From Stichopus chloronotus (Eukaryota; Echinodermata; Holothuroidea; Aspidochirotida; Stichopodidae), in NCBI GenBank assembly GCA_021234535.1, contig CM037836.1:20636769-20700768 (forward strand): DNA of 64,000 nucleotides. The letters are read 5' to 3'. Shown here in pieces: positions 40,201 to 49,400 of the stretch. A program made the position numbers and the translations under genes. The notes under the pieces are model-generated. The model was given only the letters and a program-made list of their open reading frames with translations, had not been told where the DNA came from and searched no databases. Every line of letters starts with the position of its first letter. Within the stretch, counting starts at the first letter, position 1.

Positions 40201-43200
40201 GCGGGGCGAGGGCTCTCGGAAAAGTAGCAGGAGGGGATGCCAGTGAATTTCCGATGTCACGGCGATTGCATTGTGGGCTCGTGGGAAAGATTGCCAACAG
40301 AGGAATAAATGAATCTATGTTGAAATGGCAGGTTTGATTGAACATCCTCTAAAACTGTCATAGAATGCTTTTGAAAATTACGTTAAACTATGTTAATCTT
40401 TCAATGTTTCTCGGACTTTTCATTTCCAGGGTTTTTTTTTTTTTTTTGTCTTTTTGCTAAATGTTCCACTTTTTTATTTCTTTTCAGGACTGCTTGCTGT
40501 CATCTGTGGCATTGTTGTACTCATCATGGATTTTGTTTATCCTATCGAGATTGCCTCATTCTTTGGAGTTGATCCTCTGCAGGACTTTGAAGACACTTTC
40601 GTGTACGACGACAAGGCATCCAACGGACTAGGCAGCGCTGTATGTGGTTCTTTTCTTACTTTTTTTTTTTTTTTGCTTGAGGTGGCTGTTCTGTCTAAAT
40701 CGGAAGATAAGTCTCTCGATAAAAGTCGATGTCTTTTGATTCAGGCAGAGCAGCGCGAAAGGCGAGAGCTAGCAATTTCTCGATCAAACCTCACAGTGGA
40801 CCATCTCCCGAATGGAAATCAAATCCATACTCAATAAATAAGACCCTTTCGGAATCTTTTGTCGGTTGGTTTTAATGTTCTGTTTTTGTTTTTTTTTGCA
40901 TTGGAACGGTCGACTTTGATGCCATCAGATCCATTAAAGATAAAAAGAATCCGTCAAAACTCAAAAATAAAAACTTGAACATTATTATACGAATCCCGGT
41001 AATGTACAGTACCAACAAGCAATTTGAAATCCTTACAAGTATAAAGTTTCGACTTGCCGAAAAAAAAAAACAATCGCATCAGAAAAAACAATAATACATT
41101 TCATTTGTTTTAAGAGAGGCTTATGTTTCATGTTAAAAATGAAAGACAGGACGCATCGTCATGTGAAAAAAAAGCGCAAAGTATATAATTGGATGATGAA
41201 TGTTTCTGAAAAAAAAAAAAGGATTTCCTTCCGTCACCTTAAATGTTCTGATAACTTGCACCATCTCAGTTGAAAGTACGCAATAATGTCTTGTCCAATG
41301 CCATCAGGGAATCTGATACTCTTTACACGGGCGTATGATATCACCGACGTTTACTTATAGGCCAAAATATGAAATGACGGTACATGATAGAAACACTTGT
41401 GGTCATTAAATTTAAACAATGAAAAATCACTTACTTGATCTTCGATGTCTTTGTGTAATAATTACTTGTTACAATTAGTATGTTAATAGTCTGTGTAGGC
41501 CGCTTATTTATGGAACTATGTGGGCATAGATATTAAGAGGTGAATACTTATTTACGGAATCTTTTTTAAACAGATGAATGACATGATTCGTGTCCAGTTA
41601 AAAAAAAAAAATGAAAAGTGACTATTCGTCCTATTATCTCATTAGACATCCGACTTTTGTTAATTACTCTCTGGAAATTTTGCTGGTATACGGTTACTGT
41701 TTGCGATATGCTGTAGATATATACAGTGAATATGTCAGTAAAGTACACGAGCGCTGCCCCTGTTTCATCGGTAATTGGAAAAAGTGACCCTGCACCGGTG
41801 ATGTCTCCACAGTTATCAAAAAGAGACTAACGTGGAGATGAATGAGAGATCATTAAGACCACCCATCACCTTTAATAAAATGAAGAAAATGACCAAACGA
41901 AATCAAGAAGACACACTCCTTAAAAAAAAAGGTTACCTTGTTTGTCTGTATGGTGAAAGATAAGGGTTCTTTGAGAATAAAATACAGGGACTACATATTA
42001 AGAAAAAAAGGGTCTGTTGGCCTGAGAAACTTTTGGTCCAGTAGAGAGAACACTATGTTCGTCAACAGCCCTTTTCTCCTAGTGTGTATAATCTCAATGG
42101 TATAATCAACAATTTCTACATGTTCCCTGGTACATGATTAGACACATATCCTTTTGAAATTGTCATATTCTGCTCAAGTATCGTTAGAAAAGTATTAATA
42201 ATTGTTTCTAATATCCATTAGTTCCATTTTTGTATATCCTATCAAAATTGAAGGTGGTCGAGAGCAAGCCAGTTTTCAAACAGAGGAGTAAATCCAGGTT
42301 TGACAAACCCCGAAGACTACCAAATCAACATTCGAGAAACGGACATGCTCCACAGAATGACCTTCAAGAGGACGTGGAACCACCTCAAGAGTAAGCCGGC
42401 ATTGTTTTTTTTTCACATGTTAGACAAAGAAAACTAGCTTAAAGTGGGCAAAACAGTTAAATTTTATTTTGTTTTAAGTGGGGGGGGGGGCTCTACGACG
42501 GACCCAAAAAGTAAATAACCATTAATTTTCCAATCAACTTTTTTAATGTCGACGTAAGTTTTTCTTTTGCGAAAAAAAAAAAACTCCCGGTGTAAGGTCA
42601 ATGAATATTCATGAGATGCGTTAACATTGTTGCCGATCATGTGAAGAAATACTACCCAAAGTGCCTTTCTTTCCATAAGAAATGAGTGGCGAATTTACGG
42701 TCCGCGAACCTATACGGTGGCTCTTCGAGAAGCATCATTTTTTCCTCTTCCCAACCTTTTTGTGAATAGGAATAATAATCAAAGAGAGTTAGAAAAACTA
42801 AAAGTAGTATAGATATTATTGATATAAAAGCTTGGCGTAACTTATATTTTGCTGTCAAATCACTCACTATGTCGCTTCATATGCTCGAGTTTTACATTTC
42901 TTGGCATTCTGTTTAGCCTAGACGTGCATATTTGTACTTAATTCATGCAATTCTATCGTCTATACCCGTTGCACTGTGGCACTCACGAGGAAGTTGAAAG
43001 GTGCCTACGTGGCCCTTTTTCTTAAGAAAGTTTTCCCATCGCTGCCATAAGGAATACTTCTTTCAAGTAAACTAAGACATTTCGTTGGTTAATTTCGGCC
43101 ATCTGCATGTGCAAACTGTACTCTGTTTACTATGTATATTCTCTTTTGATCTCTCCCTTGTATTCCTCTTTAGTGGTGTACCAATGGCTGACATAGCTAA

Positions 43201-43249
43201 GCAAGATGATGGTGGTGTAGACAACCCGGCGGTAGCAGTGGAAGCTTGA
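17862..43249 (+). CDS. DUOXA: Dual oxidase maturation factor (DUOXA), nine coding exons
   Basis: Predicted join: 17862-18023, 32772-32829, 38103-38240, 38429-38551, 39167-39320, 39870-40087, 40488-40639, 42254-42390, 43174-43249. The total is 1218 nt, or 405 residues plus TGA. Every intron is GT-AG and every split codon closes in frame. The family partners DUOX in the ER and at the plasma membrane and is needed for H2O2 production. Visible hallmarks are ILPGIRG at the end of membrane segment 1 (about 31-50), segment 2 (about 57-74), a long extracellular loop with an N-glycosylation site at N115 (VNITLKG, matching the NITL site of vertebrate DUOXA), a YNE motif, and segments 3 (about 205-229), 4 (about 231-250) and 5 (about 275-300). 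A polar cytoplasmic tail follows. Human DUOXA1/2 are about 320-343 residues, so the tail here is longer. Exons 8 and 9 are the least certain. Identity is strong; DUOXA1 versus DUOXA2 orthology cannot be assigned. Confidence 0.93.
18125..18344. repeat. Short copy of the 16-bp-unit inverted satellite
   Basis: Three 16-bp units in tandem (CCCAGTGTTCCGACAC, CCCTGTGTTCCGACAC, CCTTATGTTCCGAAAG at 18125-18172) face an inverted unit GAGTGTCGGAATATAGGG at 18327-18344. The 154-bp middle is unrelated. Same unit type as the array at 29775-30451. Confidence 0.65.
19570..19700 (-). repeat. Dispersed repeat E, copy 2, inverted
   Basis: Reverse-orientation partner of 15830-15960 (GTGACCGTATAAGC, GAGTTATCCGGCAGAGACTG, ACGTCACAAGAAATACTAAC, GACCAATCACC). 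The TGACGTCACAAG block is duplicated in tandem here. Together the copies flank the DUOXA promoter and exon 1 as a 3.6-kb-spaced inverted pair. Confidence 0.5.
21869..22225 (-). mobile_element. MITE family C, copy 3 (best ends)
   Basis: The element is flanked by TTAA at 21869-21872 and 22222-22225. The termini read AGAGGCTCCTTGTGTTG and, on the other strand, AGGGGCTCTTTGAGTTAG. The interior matches the 9706 copy in opposite orientation (for example TTAATCACTCGCTCATTAAT). It lies in DUOXA intron 1. Confidence 0.65.
22761..22823 (+). repeat. 21-bp minisatellite, three copies
   Basis: GCACTTGGCCATGCACTACC plus one base, repeated three times with two substitutions. Two looser units about TTGCACCCARCCAACAC follow at 22837-22890. 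Confidence 0.7.
25209..25297. repeat. (TA)n microsatellite
   Basis: About 44 uninterrupted TA dinucleotides. Long open frames of Tyr-Ile repeats on both strands here are artefacts of the repeat. Shorter TA runs occur at 8178-8203 and 7904-7920. Confidence 0.97.
28958..29311 (+). mobile_element. MITE family A, copy 3 (intron 1)
   Basis: Near-identical partner of 14128-14481, with TTAA at 28958-28961 and 29308-29311 and intact 17-bp terminal inverted repeats. Confidence 0.85.
29775..30451. repeat. Compound inverted satellite of two unit types
   Basis: Outer left (about 29775-30000): 16-bp units such as TATGTTCCGACATCTC, mostly head to tail, with a small inverted pair inside (29878-29912). Inner left (30003-30200): units about ACTTTGGCGCC followed by spacers like GAAAAGAATGT. 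Inner right (30210-30320): the same in reverse (GGCGCCAAAGTACATTTT). Outer right (30321-30451): inverted 16-bp units such as TCGGAACATAGAGACG. The whole reads as nested mirror-image arms around a centre near 30205. No coding content; open frames across it come from the periodicity. Confidence 0.8.
30698..31050 (-). mobile_element. MITE family A, copy 4, inverted (intron 1)
   Basis: It reads as the reverse of 28958-29311. The left end is TTAAAGGGAAATACGGCGTT; at the right end TTAA has changed to CTAA. A few internal substitutions show it is somewhat older. Together with the 28958 copy it forms an inverted pair around the satellite at 29775-30451. Confidence 0.8.
32136..32493 (-). mobile_element. 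MITE family A, diverged copy 5 (intron 1)
   Basis: Same order of blocks as 30698-31050 with many substitutions: TTTTTAAACCAATATTTATGG, AGAAATAAGTTCTC, CAAATGATGCCGTGTCTTCC and CAAACGCTCTATTTCACT before TTAA at 32490-32493. It ends 278 bp before exon 2. Confidence 0.65.
32772..32829 (+). CDS. DUOXA: DUOXA exon 2: membrane segment 2
   Basis: A 58-nt exon between TTTTTACAG and GTAAGT. It enters in phase 0 and leaves one base over. It encodes [19 protein letters not shown], which aligns by position and character with the segment after ILPGIRG in vertebrate DUOXA (FWLLRVVTSLFIGAAIL). It is small, so its support comes from splice sites, phase and this similarity. Confidence 0.88.
32830..38102 (+). 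other. DUOXA intron 2
   Basis: 5,273 bp between exons 2 and 3. It holds poly(G) tracts near 33692 and 34950, a short CA run at 35158-35173 and a poly(C) tract near 38010. Open frames on both strands here lack splice context and recognisable motifs. No other feature supported. Confidence 0.75.
38103..38240 (+). CDS. DUOXA: DUOXA exon 3: first extracellular loop with N-glycosylation site
   Basis: 138 nt after ACGTACAG, ending AAAG|GTGACT. It encodes [12 protein letters not shown], then [19 protein letters not shown], then NSVNITLKG. The pattern SSEW / YKAF / ISADIGLQVGL / VNITL of human DUOXA1 is matched step by step. N115 is the likely glycosylated residue. The following intron is only 188 bp. 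Confidence 0.95.
38429..38551 (+). CDS. DUOXA: DUOXA exon 4: loop region with YNE motif
   Basis: 123 nt between TCTTTGCAG and GTAAGTAT. It encodes [16 protein letters not shown], then [20 protein letters not shown]. The IDYNERF part corresponds to INYNEEF of human DUOXA1. It enters and leaves with one base carried over, consistent with its neighbours. Confidence 0.93.
39167..39320 (+). CDS. DUOXA: DUOXA exon 5: end of loop 1 and start of membrane segment 3
   Basis: 154 nt between CCTCAAAACAG and GTTAGTAT. It encodes a charged stretch ([10 protein letters not shown]), [18 protein letters not shown], then [12 protein letters not shown]. The parts [11 protein letters not shown] and YRLAGYY mirror LPDPVLYLAEKFT and YRLAGHY of human DUOXA1. 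The last codon (TGG) is split with exon 6. Confidence 0.95.
39483..39740 (+). repeat. Intronic duplication, copy 1 (intron 5)
   Basis: From about 39577 the sequence shares long matching blocks with 40901-41055: CGAC..TTGATG, CAGATCCAT, ACTTGAACATTATT, GTACAGTAC and AAGTATAAAGT-like strings in the same order and orientation. Upstream, AAATCCATACT is shared (39483 and 40821) at a similar distance, followed by AATAAA and a T-rich tract in both. Identity by eye is about 70-75 percent over the core. Confidence 0.6.
39870..40087 (+). CDS. DUOXA: DUOXA exon 6: membrane segments 3-4 and second extracellular loop
   Basis: 218 nt after AATATTAG, ending TTTGCAG|GTAACA. It encodes [14 protein letters not shown], which matches the CWLLANVML core of vertebrate DUOXA, then a second hydrophobic span. 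Next come the loop [15 protein letters not shown] (compare HLGASVLHTHHGPAFW in human) and the start of membrane segment 5. Confidence 0.96.
40488..40639 (+). CDS. DUOXA: DUOXA exon 7: membrane segment 5 and start of cytoplasmic tail
   Basis: 152 nt after TTCTTTTCAG, ending GGCAGCGCT|GTATGT in phase 0. It encodes [19 protein letters not shown], then the acidic stretch [20 protein letters not shown]. The reading frame stays open for 66 more codons past the donor, ending at TAA 40835-40837, which allows an alternative ending (see separate entry). Confidence 0.95.
40745..40837 (+). CDS. DUOXA: Possible alternative last exon of DUOXA
   Basis: A 3' splice site (TCTTTTGATTCAG at 40732-40744) opens a 31-codon exon in the phase needed by exon 7. 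It encodes [14 protein letters not shown], then [16 protein letters not shown] and TAA. The intron would be 105 bp. Alternatively the 40640 donor is skipped and exon 7 runs straight to the same stop. AATAAA overlaps the stop, and a GT/T-rich stretch follows. This would replace exons 8-9 with a short charged tail. It could also be a chance open frame. Confidence 0.4.
   Translation, partial: AEQRERRELAISRSNLTVDHLPNGNQIHTQ
40821..41055 (+). repeat. Intronic duplication, copy 2 (intron 7)
   Basis: Partner of 39483-39740. It starts within the end of the alternative last exon and includes its poly(A) signal. It could be an old local tandem duplication spanning exons 6-7 or two insertions of one dispersed repeat; the sequence alone does not decide. 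Confidence 0.6.
40833..40838 (+). terminator. Poly(A) signal for the alternative DUOXA ending
   Basis: AATAAA overlaps the TAA stop of the alternative last exon. It is followed by GT- and T-rich DNA (40855-40898), the arrangement expected of a cleavage and polyadenylation site. Confidence 0.4.
42254..42390 (+). CDS. DUOXA: DUOXA exon 8 (predicted): basic cytoplasmic tail
   Basis: 137 nt after AAAATTGAAG, ending CTCAAGA|GTAAGC. In the frame required by exon 7 it encodes [20 protein letters not shown], a basic segment, then a polar stretch ending LQEDVEPPQ. If the donor were not used, TAA would come one codon later. The 3' splice site has only a moderate pyrimidine tract. Low-complexity tails are poorly conserved in this family, so similarity cannot confirm it. 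Confidence 0.74.
43174..43249 (+). CDS. DUOXA: DUOXA exon 9 (predicted): C-terminus and stop
   Basis: 76 nt after TATTCCTCTTTAG. The base T completes GAT with exon 8, then [18 protein letters not shown] and the end AVAVEA before TGA at 43247-43249. AATAAA begins one base after the stop, with a T-rich stretch downstream. The matching phase and the poly(A) signal support the call. Confidence 0.72.
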
Positions 43250-43255
43250 AATAAA
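43250..43255 (+). terminator. Poly(A) signal of DUOXA
   Basis: AATAAA starts one base after the predicted stop codon. A T-rich tract lies at 43284-43309. Use of this site would give a 3' UTR of only about 20-30 nt. A later signal such as the AATAAA near 44488 could give a longer one. Confidence 0.5.
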
Positions 43256-45409
43256 CAACGACTCATGGTGTTAACAACTTCCTGATTTTTCGTATTTTTT
43301 TTTTTTTTCAAGTTTACGTGGTGAATGGGTTAAGTGAAGAAAAGTGTAAAAAAGTACCTGCGAGAACAGTGTAGGAATTTAATGATCGTGCGTCCCACTG
43401 TTGTTTGTAGACATTCTACTGTTACCATTGGATACAGAAGACCGTCTTCTACCGTTTTGGTCTAAGATCATTTTTACATGTGCCGTAGCTCATATTCGTT
43501 GAAATTTTCCTATCTGCATTTTTTTTCACCGTACACATTTTCCTCGGATAACGATTAAGCATGGCATAATCGAGGCACATCTCATTACAATGTCTATTCT
43601 ATTGAGAATCATGAAGGTAAAGTATGGTTAGCGACTTGGAGTAAGTCTGTAACGTGGAAGACCAAGTACACTCATGAAAGAGGTTGCAGTTCCATGCAAT
43701 ATCGTCTGTCTCTGGAACTATCTACCAGCGTTCACTTCTAGAGACATATTGTCAGTTCCTCTTCTGCCAATGGTCCCAAAATATTATTCCAAATATATGT
43801 AGACCTGGGAGGTAGATTGTGGGACATAATGATAACACGTCTGTCTATTCGTGGATTATACTGGTTAGAATCTGATGCATGTGTCCAGCATATTTGTATT
43901 TTCCCAGTGTCTTGGTTGATGTGTAATGCTATCCATTCCTCGACACGCCACTTTTGACCTCTGTTCAAACGCCTTATTAATCTCTCTGCCTGCATTTTCT
44001 TTCAACTGGACAGTACAGTAACCGGAGCTTGAACATGTCGATTCTAGCGTTAATTTCACTTGCTCTTTCTTTGAAAACAATGGAGTATCCCACTCCATCC
44101 CCGCTCCCTCTTATATTCTTTTTGATATGAGTGAAGTAGGCCTATTTGGTATATCCGCACAAGTAAAGAGGTTACAAAATATTCTTTATTTTAGATGGAT
44201 AGATGTAAATAAGAAAAATGTATTTCTTGTACTTAGAGGTAAATAGAAGAAAGCAATTATGACTTGCAATTATGTGAGCATATGGGAACCTAATTGACTC
44301 AAAACCTTTGTCGATCATCTTTTCATTTCAGTTTTTGTTTTTATTTTTTTTATGGATCCAAATGTCAATGAGTTTTGTGGTATGCCTTTGAAGGCAATGT
44401 ATTTTCTGTTTCTTTCTTCATAGGGAACCCAGTTGAGCTAGAAAACAATTAAAATGTTCATACTCAAATTCAAATATGTTATAGTAAAATAAAAAAAATA
44501 ATTGAATGCAATCAGTGAAACTTAACAGACGATGTTATGAAGATCTGATTGCTTAGCGGTAGCAAACGATTTGAAAACAATTGATAAATTGATTAGGCAG
44601 TACATGTTGTTTTTCACTTTGTGCTTGGTCGAAGAGATTGGGAGTAAGGAAAATAATAGTTTCCCCTTTTTTGTACGTATGTTCTTCTTTTTTTAAAAAA
44701 AAAACCTGTACCGTTAGGTTTGGTAAACACTTTTTTTAATTCATTGCCCCTGTATGTATGATAAAAAAAAAATAATTTTGGATTAAGATGATAAACGAAC
44801 TATTTTGAAAATATACTCCTACATGATAATTAACATTATTTTCTTCAGTGCTTTCATTTCTTTTGTTCGGTTTTGGTCGTTGTGCAGAAATGTACGGGTA
44901 CTTTGTTAATTCCTCAGTTAATGAAGACAAAAAGATCACTTATACACATTTTAAATCATTATTACAACGTCGTGACGTCTTTCTCCCTCTGAGGATATCG
45001 CCACCATAATTACATTTTCCTGACACCAACTTGATTGTTTGGTTAATTCAGACGTTTTACTTTGTAATTCATGGTAGTGATGATACCTTGCCCCACCCCC
45101 CACCGTTCCCCACCTCTCACAGTGTCACCTTCTTAAGTAAATACCGATTACGAAATGGATCACGTATCTAAACCCTTAGGAAAAAATGTGCCCGTCGCCT
45201 TATATCTGCCATAGAATAATGTTGACATTTGTGGAATTGACAGTGACGTTGACAGTTGTGGATTTCTCTCGTCCACACGTCATTGACCCAAAAGTGGTTT
45301 CTGGCGGGTCCTTAATTTGTTCTTGAAAAATGAAGTTAAAGCCATGACAACGAAAAGAGGATAGGGAGTTGCAAAATACATCCCACATAACTGTTTTTGC
45401 ACTTTTCTG

Positions 45410-45634
45410 TCTCCAAATCGAGTAGAGGCATACCTATTTACCAGATTTGAGTATTATCTTGCGGGCCACAACATAAGAAAAATTCCAAAATTAAGAGAAA
45501 AATTCCAAAATTAACCTTTTTTTCTCTCTCTGCTGGGAGGGGGGGGGGGGGAACTCTCTGACAAAATTTGTCATCGGCAGATTATTTTTTACCACGAATT
45601 TGTTGAATAGGTATGCTCCTACTCGATTTGGAGA
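45410..45634. mobile_element. Candidate MITE or hairpin element with 29-bp inverted ends
   Basis: The left end (45410-45438) begins TCTCCAAATCGAGTAG; the right end (45606-45634) is its inverted copy, with two mismatches over 29 bp. The 167-bp interior carries a duplicated AGAAAAATTCCAAAATTA block (45475-45512) and a poly(G) tract near 45540. No target duplication is obvious. No second copy was noticed in this window. Confidence 0.5.
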
Positions 45635-48600
45635 AAGAAAGTTATGTAAGATGTATTTTACGATTACCTATCCTCCTTACAGCTAGCAATAATAACTATG
45701 ACGACCTCATGACACGAGGGGCTTTTCTGCCTACTATATATTTGCCAGGAACCCACATGACTTTGAAAGAATCTTTTCGATTGCTTGAAAACGTCGTGCA
45801 AATTTCGAAGAACTGATAGCTTCTTCTGTACTAAAAATCAGTCTTGCGATACATCCTTAACCAATTGCAGCCTGGATTGTTTTGCCACATACATAAACAA
45901 TCAGGGTCCGAGCATTGAGTAATTATAACACGGAGCAACGTTCTTCACCGACTACTGCCTCAGAGATAAAACTGGAAGAGATTTGAGTCTGAGGCTCAAC
46001 GTGTTCTCTGAAGGAGGATTACGAAGTCGAAGGTTTCTACATCTTCAATCTACATCCGCAATGTGATCTCCATTTTTCCACGTTCATTTTTTTTTTAATG
46101 CTCTAAATCTCCGTTTCATATAGCGTGTTATTCAAGGTTCAAGGGATTTTGTCATACAATACATGTGACCAACTTGGAAGAAATCAATGACCCTGTTTGA
46201 TTGTAGGCACTTCCTTGAGCTCTGTGAGTCAACTTTACCTGCTGATGTACGGTACATACGGTATCTTTATGTAAGTTTGCTACATGTTGTTACCAACTTG
46301 GGAAAGACAGGGTGACCTGAGATTTCTGAAAAAAAAGGGTCGATTTTTACCAATGTACATGAATTTATATGAATTTCCCTATAACTGTCATGTGAAAGTT
46401 GAACGTTTTATCCTGAACGGTTTCTTCCACGTGACTATCGATTTAGTGAAAAGACTTTCACTTAACGCGGCTAGTTCAAAGAATGATTTCATTCTTCCAG
46501 CATAGGTTTACATGATCATCTCTTGTACCAGCTTCACTGTTCATTCGTACTCTCCTCAACATATACAGACGCGACGGGTGATGACCAGCGAACATAGCCT
46601 ATGACTGACACATGACCAGCAATTATCTGAGCCTCACAAAATCTACATAATGTGCTAAAATCATGTCTCGAGAAGACCTTTTATGCATGATAGAACATGA
46701 CGTGATATCCAGATGTACCATAATGATTCGGGTGTGTTCCCCTCGAGAAGGCAGAAAACACCTATGACATCATGTCAGGATTGGCTGCATGTTGACTCAT
46801 TTGAGTTTCTCGAGAGAGGGAAAGAGAAAAAAAAATATCTCTAATAGATGTACCAAGTTACTGAGTGGCTGTGTCAGTAGGCTCATAGGCTATCACAGAA
46901 GCCATACATGTATACATCAATAGTTTAGGGAGAGAATGTCAGAACTTTTGAAAATGATGGAATATTACTCATGATGAGTTTACGATGAATACCATCGACA
47001 AATTTGATCTTGGTTTGCTGTTCACTGTGCAAGATAATTGCAATTTGAAAGTTCACAAAGAATCAGACATTTTGAGATTTGCTGTGTCATAACCTGACCA
47101 CTTGTAACTGAAAAGCTTTTGCTTTCTTTATGAGTGACTGTCAAATACTTTTATTTGTTGTGCATGGATTGAAATCAAAATATTAATATATATATAAGGA
47201 CTGCATGAAACACCTCAGTAATTGAACACAAGATATGCGTAGCTGTATGTGCATTCGTAGAAGTAAAGGGAAAATAAAGGGGGATTTCAGTCAAGGAACA
47301 TGTCTTCTCAGACTTATTAAAGCCATTTCAAACCATTTTCATTTATATTCTTAACGTTTTGAAGTGAACTCCTGATGAACAACATGATATGTTTAATTTA
47401 ACTTCCCTCCCAACAGAGTTTCTAACACTACTGTATGTATACGAAGGGCGCGGTCAGTATTATGTAATTGGCCCTCTCTTCTTCAGGTTTCAAAAGTGTA
47501 TAACTTAGGAAGGAAACACTGAGTACACTTTTGGGATGATGCTGGTCAAACACTTCTGCTTAACATCTGATAAGGATTATATATATTCACATGATTTCAC
47601 TGTCCTTCAAAGTTAGATAGGTACAGGCAACACATACATAAGACTAAAAGTATGAACCTTAATGTGGTAGTGTAGTCCAGAATGAGCGTGTAGGTACTGT
47701 ACTTCCTCGTTGAGTGCAGTTGAGTGTTTAGGGCCGGGCGTAAAAAGTTTATTTACATTTGCTAAGTTAATGCACACCTGCAAGAAAACACTACTCCAGA
47801 TTGACGAAACTCGAATAAAACACTTCGTCTGTTCAAATAAATGGTTGACTTGCTCCTGATAAATGAAAAATATCGCACGTCGTAAAACTCAATTGAACTT
47901 GTCACGTACATGGTGACACATGAAGGTGGCACTCTAAAATTCGTTGTATTGAGAAGTGGAGCACGAAGTTCAAATCAGTTCCAGTACCACTGGTCCTTCG
48001 GAACTGATCGAAAAGCAAACCACACCGAAATACCAATGACGGAAGGCCCGTGGTGGGGGATAAACTTGGCCCTCTGTCCCGTCAAGGAACCTTCTTGGTC
48101 CCGTCGGTGTACAGACGTTGAACGCAATAAACAATTTGAATATTTATAATTTCGAGGAACTTAAGTGAATAAAATACCCTAGACCCCTCTCAAAAGGAAT
48201 CGCAACACAAAGTAATGACAATGGAAAGGCATTTTAATTTGGAACAGAGGATTAAGATTACTCAGAAGAGATGTAAATGTACACCAACCATGTCGTCTTG
48301 TTGCCCAAAGCATCTCGTTTTCCCATAGACAGAGAGTTAATTGAGTGCTGACAGGTACCTTACATGTATGTATAGTTCCTAGTGCGTCACTTTTTCCAAC
48401 CTCCTTCCCCCATCAACTGAAAATTCTCCACTAAAAAAAGAAACCACTTAATGAAAGTTTAAACATCATCATAACGGTGGCTTCCGCTGCAGCAAACAGT
48501 GAAAAAAATCTGTGATGTAGGCCTTCTTGGTGGGAAAGGTTGTTCCAGTGACCTGCAATAAGATAATGGTGACAAGGAGTTGCAAGGCAAATTGTTCTTT

Positions 48601-49059
48601 CTACTAATGTACGTTTTGTTGATTATTTTGGCCATGGTGTGCTCAGACCGTAAAGATTATTGCGCACATGATACCACCAAATACTGGAATATGTGACAAT
48701 CACAGCATATTCCACAAACGTCAGTTGTGGCAACATGATCTCTACCTGTTGAGCAAAATAAAAGACATCGAATTTGTGGGGGAAAAAACTTCGCCCGTTG
48801 CTTAAATTCGAGAGTGCAGCGGGAGCTTCAGCTAATGGGGTCAGCAGGGTCCTTGGTGGGGTCCTTGGTGGGGTAAAGTCGCTGTGGGAATCCAGGCGCA
48901 ACTTCTCTCGGAATCTCTGCGGTGTCAGCATGTCACTGGATGAAAATAGTTCAGGATGAGTATATTTTGGGTCATAATGCATCACCCAATGCAAATATTC
49001 CAAATGATTTTCACCGATGAATTTGGGCTATTCCCTTCAGTTGACTACATAATACCTTA

Positions 49060-49400
49060 GGGCCTATCGTGGGGTCCAGGGGGTAAGACCCAGGTTGGAG
49101 TTTAGGAAACAAAGCCCCCCTCAGCTCTGAGGTTTTATAAAATCTCTGGGTAAAGAAAACAGCCTAACTTGTCTTAGGATGGAATTGGTTCACAGTGCAT
49201 CATCCAGTTGAAAGATAAAATGATTCTAATAAGCTATATCTCTAGCTTGTCAACATACAAGAAAGTATAGTGCCCCTGTTGGGGTCCCGAAGGGAAAGTT
49301 CCTCTGTGGTTCAAGGGGCGAAGTCTCCCAAAGTTCTGAGGTTTTATCGTATTTCTGGGTGAAAAATGGTCTTATGAATTTTCGTTAAAACAGAAAAGTG
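49060..49400 (-). repeat. Dispersed repeat D, copy 2, inverted
   Basis: GGGGTCCAGGGGGTAAGACC, then CTCAGCTCTGAGGTTTTATA and ATCTCTGGGTAAAG, repeated with variation as GGGGTCCCGAAGGG, AGTTCTGAGGTTTTATCG and TTTCTGGGTGAAAA. Read on the - strand this is the same two-module pattern as 6750-7215. GGGTCCTTGGTG is also repeated twice nearby at 48848-48875. Confidence 0.45.

Larger units (their letters stand above)
40640..42253 (+). other. DUOXA intron 7
   Basis: 1,614 bp. It contains the possible alternative last exon and, just after it, the second copy of an intronic duplication (40821-41055). The rest is AT-rich with A and T runs and nothing recognised. The other introns are 188 bp (intron 3), 615 bp (4), 549 bp (5, holding the first duplicate copy), 400 bp (6) and 783 bp (8, with a G10 tract at 42481). 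Confidence 0.7.

Noticed and set aside
40640..40681. Alternative acceptor TTTTGCTTGAG at 40681 after exon 7
   Set aside because: It would need a 42-bp intron, shorter than any other here; the acceptor at 40744 is more plausible.
48623..49003. 126-codon open frame on -
   Set aside because: Composition around 48780-48880 is repeat-like (GGGGTCCTTGGTG twice). No supported gene model.
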